From the NCBI GenBank assembly GCA_024291935.2, contig CM044320.1, positions 55,618,001-55,682,000 of the forward strand: DNA of 64,000 nucleotides. The letters are read 5' to 3'. This document shows, in pieces, positions 57,549 through 64,000 of this stretch. Both the position numbers and the translations under genes were made by a program. How positions within the stretch are numbered: the first letter of the stretch is position 1; every line of letters starts with the position of its first letter. The DNA is from Okapia johnstoni (lineage: Eukaryota; Chordata; Mammalia; Artiodactyla; Giraffidae). A model generated the notes under the pieces. The model made no database searches. It worked only from the letters and a program-made list of their open reading frames with translations, and had not been told where the DNA came from.

Positions 57549-60500
57549 GGAGAGGACCCCTCCCCAAACTCACATTACTGTTCTCACCTTTGGAATAGGA
57601 ATATGACTCATGCAGAGTGGGAATATTTCCCACTCTGGGGAGTGGGAAAGGGAGACTGCATAGACCTGTAGGGCCAACGTCGTCCAGGACCGCCCAGGGG
57701 TTCCTGTATCCTACCCTTGCCCTCATGCCTCGGGCCCACAGACCCAGAACTTTCTCCTTCGTTTCCCCAAGAAGGGCACGTCCTGGCTCCAGCTTACCTC
57801 CCTCAGTGTCTAACCTTCCTTCCTGCTCCTGGCTCGCATGGACTCTGCTGCTTTGCCTTCAGGGGAGCAGCCCTAGGTCCTTCTCCAGCACTTCCACCTT
57901 CTCTGTTGCACCTGAACCCAGTCCCTAGGGCCCCCTTCTCTTTGGGGAGTGATGTCACTCCTTGCTAGTAGACAGAACTGGGTCTACTTGCTTCCTGGGA
58001 GGCTGGAGAAACAGATGGACTGGGGAATGAGAAGAGAGGTCATTGAGGTCTCTGCTGAGATTAGGAAGATTTTATAGTGGGGAGGGCTGGCTGCCTCCCT
58101 GTCTCCTACCCATCTCCACATACCCCCTTGAGCCAGTATATTACCTGTTATCAGACAAGCTGGACAGTGAACTGAGTTATGAGGCTGAGCCTTCTGGCTC
58201 TGTGAGAGATGGTTCCAAACTCCTTTCTCCCCTGGTCAGACCCAGATGCCTGACTATCTCCCCTCACCCTTGTCTTTCAAACCAGGGACGTGAGGACATT
58301 GATTTGGGGATGGAGGTATATTTTGATGTTTGAGGCTGCTTCTCAAGACTTCCTTTTCTCCCAATCTTAGCTACCCCCCTTCCTCCATTTTCTCTATTAT
58401 TTTCCCCCCAGCCACTCCCCATCACTGGACCTCTTAAGGATGTCAGCTGGGCTGGGGGGTGCTGGCCGGAGCCAGATCCTGTCCAAATTCCCCTCCCATC
58501 CCCGACTTTTCAAAAGTCCTTTGGGAAGCCCTTCCTTACCAAGTCTAACTTTCTTTCCTCCTTCTGTAGCCTCAGCCTTTGCATATCAAAACCCCAAGCT
58601 TAAGGCTTATTACCCGCCTCTGTAGTCTCCTCTCAGCCCCTGCCCCCAGCCCTATGTGAGCTCTCCAGCATCCAAGTCCTCCAGCTCTTGATGTGGGCTC
58701 CTCACCCTTGGGCAGTCTGAATGCAGTGGGACCATGCAAGTGTCCCTGACCTGGTGGAGCTGGGTGCTGGGTGTGTTTGGAGCATCTTGACCCACCCCAC
58801 TGTGTTCAGTCCCAGATTTCAGCCCAGTTTTTAACAGGATCCCACATTGTTTGGAGAAGGAAGTAGTTGGCTCTGGGATTGCTTCCGGTGCAGTGGCCCC
58901 AGGCCCCAGTGTAAAGCCTCCCTGGGAAAGAGGCGAGGGACAGTGGGGGGCAGCATTTACCCCTCTTGCACCCCAGGGGAGATGAGGGTCTCTCTGAGGC
59001 CTTGGCCTTCCCGTCGAAGAGCTTCCATCTTCCTTCCTTGCACCCTCCCAATTCTGTGGGAGGCAGTGGCCCCTATTCTGAATTTGTCTGGGGTCAAACA
59101 GTGCTAGGGCAGGGACTCCACTTGCCTGAGTAAAAGTACATGCTTCCCCACCCTGAATCTCAGGGATGTTTTTCACCGGGTTCATCCCAAGACAACTGTG
59201 TCATTATCTTGGCAACCTCTGGGCTGAGACCCTCTTCCTAGGTTTTTCCCTCTGTCTATCATTGGTATGTGCTATCTTGGCCTCCAAGAACCTCTGTCTC
59301 TCATTCTCCTAGCTCATCTCTCTTATCTCATCTTTCTCTCCTCCCGTAGTGGCGTTCTCTGCCCAGTCTCTCTCAGTCTCTGTGTCACACTTTGTCTCTG
59401 CCTGTCTCCATCCACCTCCATCCAGGCCTCTTGGTATCCTGAAAGCTATCTGGGAGCAGAAATCTCTCCTGGGCTCTCCCATGTGCTCGCCATTTTGGAG
59501 TTGTTATTCCCCTCTCAGGCCAAACTGGGTATCTCCATTTCAGCAGTGAAAGTTCTCCCTCCACTTTCTTCCAAGTTCCTCTCTCTTTTTCCCCCTCCAC
59601 TAATTTGGGAGAGAATGTTTCTGGAAGAAGGGAACTTGATACCCTTTGTGGGTTGAGTAAGAGAGAGAATGCAGATAATTCAGAAAGGAGGAGGGGGGTT
59701 AGACTTCTGGCAGAACTTCCTCATGACTTGAGAACTGGAGAGAGGTGTGGGGAATGGGTCAGGAGCTTAGAGCTTTTATTTCTACGGCTGTGTGTACAGG
59801 GGGCTGGGGGTAGGTGAAGAGGGCTTCTGAAGGCCTAGTGAGAGATATGCTGACCTCCGGAGGCATTTGAGGGGTCTGGATTTTACTTGTAGGGGTGGTG
59901 GGGGGGAGCATGGAGGAAAAAAAGATGGTGGGGAGGTCAGGCTAATGTCCTGCTGAGTCAATATTGACTCAGGATGGAGGGGGAGACCCTCCCCCTCCCC
60001 CCGGCAGCCCAAGCCATCCTGTCTGTCTGTCCAGGCCGCAAAGCAGAGGCCCAGACTCAGGAATGACAAAAATGTGTCTGAGCCTCACTGAGCTGCGGGG
60101 AAGGAGCCACCGGGTAACACCCAAAATACATAAAATTCAGTGAAAAGCTCTCGGTTTGGGCCTGGGAGGCCCCTGCCGCTCCACCCCGTATGTTTGAAAG
60201 TTTAGATTCCTTCAGGCTCTGGCCCCCTACTCCCTGGCCACCCCCTGGCTCCTCTGTTCCCTTAACTTTATCATGTGGTTGCTTTTAGAAAACATCTCCC
60301 AATACACAGCCTGTCTCTCTCTCTGCTGTGTCTGCTCTTGAAAAGGGCCTCAGGGTTCTCCTTCACCCTTAACCTGCCTCAGGTCTCCTGGGTCTTTAGG
60401 AAATCTCACCCCCCTCTCTTCCTCTCCTTGTCTACTCCCAAGGGATCAAAAGATGGGTCCCCTCCTCTGGAGAAGTCTCCTTCAGGGCTCTGCTTTCCTG

Positions 60501-61039
60501 TCACCCTCTCTTCTCTGCTCAGGCACCCTTGCCACCCTTCCCCACACTGCCCCCAAGGTCTCAGAATGGGACAGGACGACAGCCAAGGCTCAAGCAGGGC
60601 AGTGGGGTCCGTGTTGTGTCTGGATGCACACCCAACCCTACACCTCCTGTTCTGGCTCCAGCTTGGTGGCCCTGGGGGCCGTGGCTGGGCTGGGTGCCTG
60701 GCTTTGGGTGGGGGGCAGGGGTGTTGGCCAGAGTTAGCATGGCAGTCACATTCATCTCCGGGCAAAGCTGAGAACAGACGGCCCCTGTGTCCTGGCGTTC
60801 TCTCTGCAACCTCACTCGCTCTCCCTCTGTAGTTCTCTCCTTCTTTTCCCTCCTCTTTTCCCTCTCCTGTCCTGTTCTTATCCCTTTCCATGTTCTCCAC
60901 CATCTCTCCTCTCTGAGGAGCCTTGAAGGCCAGGGCCACCTCCTGTAATTCCCATCCCCACTCCCAGTGCCAGAGGACCCTGTTATTTCCCTTTTTCTTC
61001 CTTCTGCTCTGCTGTCATGGCCAGTAAGAAACCACCTGT

Positions 61040-61200
61040 TCAGTTACTAATTGCTCTATGCCTCAGTTTCCTCATCTGTATGTGGGGATTGCAACAGTAG
61101 CCACATCACAGGGTTTGAGGATTTAAATGAGTTAATATGTACAAAGTGTCTCAGCCCAGATGCTGACACAGAGTGACCATGTTGAAAAGTGTTAGCTCAT
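61040..61200 (+). repeat. MIR-type SINE, old
   Basis: tatgcctcagtttcctcatc, ggtttgaggatttaaatgag. Its 3' part is the source of the duplicated block at 63212. Confidence 0.75.
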
Positions 61201-62769
61201 ATCCTTAGGAACCCCCAGATCTCCCGAGAGGCAGGAGCCAGGGGAGTCCACTAGTTGCTCCCTAATGTAGGGCCGTGTTGTTCCCTCATCTGGGGCCACC
61301 TAGCTGGGTTTTCTGGGTGCTGGCATCAGACACAGAAGGCTCAGCTGAGGAGAGTGGGGTTGGCTGCAGGCTCTAAGCAGATTACAGGTTTCCAACCCCA
61401 CCCCCACTGCAACACCCTCCACCTCTGAATGAGGCTTCCCTTGGCCCATGTAGACTGCCCCAAAGTAGGTTATTTGTTCCTTTCCTCCCCTTTCCCCATG
61501 AAGGAAATCAAAGACAGGCCTTAGCCTTCAAACTCAGGTCTGTTCTCCACCATCCCTGACAGAAAGGAAGTTCTTCCCGCATCTCTCAGGTCCTTGTGCT
61601 GTCCTGGTCCCTAGGAGACATGCGCCCAGTCCCCTGCCCTGGGCCGGAGGGGTCTGCTGTGGGCCAGGGCCGGGGAGGGGGGGAGCTCCTCTTCCTTTCA
61701 CTCCCCATCCCCCACTCCCCTCCATCGCAAGAGCACATCTGGTTTGTGAATCTCTCTCATTCCAGCTTTCGGAGTTTGCCAGCTGCTGTTTCCTCTGTCG
61801 AGTTCAGGCCAAAAATGGGGGTGGGGGACAGCGAGGGGACAAAGTGAGGGCCAAAGCAGGGGGGATCTGGCCAGGATGTGGAATAGAGGGGAGATTGGAG
61901 TGACCAACCAGTGACCTCAGGCCTGGGCTGTGAGTTCTACCCCCGGGGAGGAGTGGGGGCATGCACTACTAAATCCAGGTGGGGGCAGGGATGGGCATGG
62001 GGACCTTTCTGGGCTCTGAACAGCCCATCTGCCTCTGAATCCCATTCCAGCCCCCTCTACCACCGTCCCCACCCCCCCAGCCCGTCTCGGCCAGCCAAGG
62101 GAAGAGGACCTTCTCCGGCATGCTAACTAGGCTGCCTAGCAGTTTCCCCGGGAAGACCTCACAGCTGGCCCAGTGGGGCAATGAACTCAGCATTATCCAC
62201 CTCCTCAAGGGGCCTTTATTCCCTGCTCAGGGTGGGGGGCCAGGGAGGGGGCTCCAGGGTGGGGGGCCTAGCCAGGCCATCCTTGATGTGTTTCCTGAAC
62301 TTGGCTCTCACCCTGGCCAGGGGCCTGAGCGCAGTCCCCTCTGCCAGAGATGGGGGTTAGGGAGGGAGGACGTGTTCCCAGTGTGGCTCCCCTCAGAGTC
62401 CATCCCTCCCTGCTCAGAGCCCTGACACACTTTCCTTCTGCTCCGTCCCAGCCCTGAGCTTACTCTGCCCTGCTGTCTTCCCGGGGTACCATGGCTCCTG
62501 AGGGGCCACCCCGCCCCTCCCAGCACCCCAGTGCCTAGTGCACCGTCTGGCACAGAGCTGGGCTCTGGTTCGTGACAGCTGAAGAGAAATGGGATTGACA
62601 CAGATCGAAGAAGAGGCAATGAAGGGCTGGGAGACTGGGGGGCGGCAGTGAAAGAGGGGGGACTTGCCTTCCCGAGGAGGACATGGTGACAGAGTTGGGA
62701 GGAATAGTGCCTGAGAACCTCTCAGTGGGAATGGGGAGACTGGTGTGAACTGGCTGCTTAACAGCTTAG

Positions 62770-62995
62770 AGTCAGCTAAACTGGTCAGAGTCCTGATTGT
62801 GACATTTGCCTGCTGGGTGATCCCACATTCTCTGAGGTTCGGTTTCCTCATCTGGGAAATGGTATTAGTCGTACCTAATTTGTCATATTGTGGAGAGGAT
62901 TGAATGCGATGATACATGGAAAGAACTGGTTGATCACACACTTCCCGGCACATACTGAGGTAACAATGAGAGTTAGTGTTATCATGTTTAATGCA
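62770..62995 (+). repeat. MIR-type SINE, old
   Basis: ggtttcctcatctgggaaat, gtggagaggattgaatgcga. Confidence 0.75.
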
Positions 62996-63199
62996 TCCCT
63001 GGAGAATGAGGTAAGAGAATAGGGTGGGCGTAGAGAGCAGATGGTGGGGTGAGGGATTAGGGCAAAGAAGAGATCCTGGATATAGAAACTTCTTGGGTTG
63101 GCTGGGCTGAAACCAGCTCCTGCAGGTCACCCCAGCCATCCCCCTGCCTCGGCTCTCCAGCCCTGTCAGCCTGAGCAGTCTTAGGTGCCTCTTAACTCT

Positions 63200-63393
63200 G
63201 GGCATCCGCAGTTAATATGTACAAAGTGTCTCAGCCCAGATGCTGACACGGAGTGACCATGTTGAAAAGTGTTAGCTCATATCCTTAGGAACCCCCAGAT
63301 CTCCCGAGGGGCAGGAGCCAGGGGAGTCCACTAGTTGCTCCCCTGTCACCCTCTCTTCTCTGCTCAGGCACTCTTGCCTGAGGGCATCCGCAG
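63200..63393 (+). repeat. Mosaic duplicated insertion in LRP1 intron 1
   Basis: 63211-63342 repeats 61131-61262 (130 of 132 bases), and 63342-63378 repeats 60497-60533 (36 of 37). The pair is flanked by gggcatccgcag at 63200-63211 and 63382-63393. Confidence 0.9.
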
Positions 63394-64000
63394 GGAGGCT
63401 GTGTGTTTAGAGAATGGACGTGGAGGCAGAACTCCTCTGTTGATACCTTCTCTGAGACACCCTTGTGCCAAGGGCACCCCAAACGCATGTCCCGTCTGGG
63501 GAGGGACTGGTGGTTAGGAGTTGGAGATGTGTGGGGTGATGTGTTCCAAGGACCAGGAGTGTCCCAGAGGGTGAAGGAGTAGAGAGGTTAGTAAAGACCA
63601 GCTCTGGACCTCTAGTGGGGTGGAGGAGATAAAGAGAAAACATGTCAAAAACCTAAGTGCCCCATCACTCTCAGTCAGCAGAGCGGGGGCTGCTGTTGTC
63701 TGACCAGAGTATCAGAGAACACAAGGGCTTTGGCCCTGAGAGCTGGGAGAGCGCACACCCAACGGGAAGCCTGCAGGACTGAGTCAGATGGCAGTAGTGT
63801 GCTCCCCGCATCCTTCCCCTCCCCCATCTCAGGTACACAGTGTTCCAGGAGTGACCCCTAGCCCCTGCCCCCTACCCCTGCTCCACACATGAACGTGGGT
63901 TAGAGTCTGGGCCAGATGGAGACTGCTGCTGCTTGAGGAAGGAGGAGGAACCCTTGAGGGCTTTCAGACCGTAGAGCTGGCCTCCACCCCTATTCACACC

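Larger units (their letters stand above)
55475..64000 (+). other. LRP1: LRP1 intron 1 (partial)
   Basis: At least 8.5 kb. One Bov-tA (57355-57548), two MIRs and a mosaic duplication (63200-63393) were recognised. The rest is GC-rich unique sequence with pyrimidine-rich tracts (59270-59600, 60300-60560). No exon signal on either strand. Confidence 0.8.

Noticed and set aside
55475..64000. Search for LRP1 exon 2 and later exons
   Set aside because: No frame encodes a cysteine-rich LDL-receptor class A repeat; the intron simply continues past the window.
1..64000. CRISPR, phage, operon or other prokaryotic systems
   Set aside because: Sequence is vertebrate nuclear DNA with introns and SINEs; repeats are interspersed, not regularly spaced.

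Overview
This window is nuclear DNA from a ruminant, most likely cattle or a close relative. The evidence is the repeats: Bov-tA and BOV-A2 SINEs, tRNA-derived CHR-type SINEs and 3' fragments of the BovB (RTE-clade) LINE, which together mark ruminants. Genes have canonical GT-AG introns and CpG-island promoters. The gene order NEMP1(-), NAB2(+), STAT6(-), LRP1(+) is the mammalian block known from human 12q13.3; the cattle equivalent should lie on chromosome 5 (inference from synteny).

Layout. 1-11911: the 5' part of NEMP1 (minus strand): coding exons 1-3 and introns packed with SINEs, an old L1 and a nested DNA transposon; the remaining exons lie outside the window. 11912-21000: intergenic DNA with BovB, CHR and Bov-tA copies, ending in the large NAB2 CpG island. 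21433-27280: complete NAB2, 7 exons, 525 aa. 27240-41170: complete STAT6, read from the other strand, 21 coding exons giving 847 aa (the human length) plus a non-coding first exon. NAB2 and STAT6 converge and share one AT-rich poly(A) block. 41200-54900: SINE- and L1-rich intergenic DNA. 54080-64000: LRP1 CpG island, coding exon 1 (signal peptide) and the first 8.5 kb of intron 1.

Shared biology. NAB2 is the EGR-family co-repressor, and its upstream region carries perfect EGR sites, which fits a negative feedback loop. STAT6 is the IL-4/IL-13 signal transducer; phosphotyrosine 641, SH2 arginine 562, Asp419 and the LxxLL coactivator motif are all encoded intact. LRP1 is a giant endocytic receptor and NEMP1 an inner nuclear membrane protein; nothing suggests a shared pathway for the four.

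I found no undescribed gene system. The most interesting signals are structural: (1) a Bov-tA SINE whose 13-bp target-site duplication copied the 3' splice site of STAT6 exon 2, so that two competing acceptors now exist; (2) a mosaic insertion in LRP1 intron 1 assembled from two pieces copied 2-3 kb away and flanked by a 12-bp direct repeat; (3) back-to-back poly(A) signals of NAB2 and STAT6; (4) a 63-bp perfectly alternating purine-pyrimidine tract in the STAT6 3' UTR; (5) an inverted BOV-A pair able to fold into a hairpin. Exon boundaries were placed by hand from splice signals, reading-frame phase and recalled human proteins. Transcript ends and repeat-family subnames are approximate.
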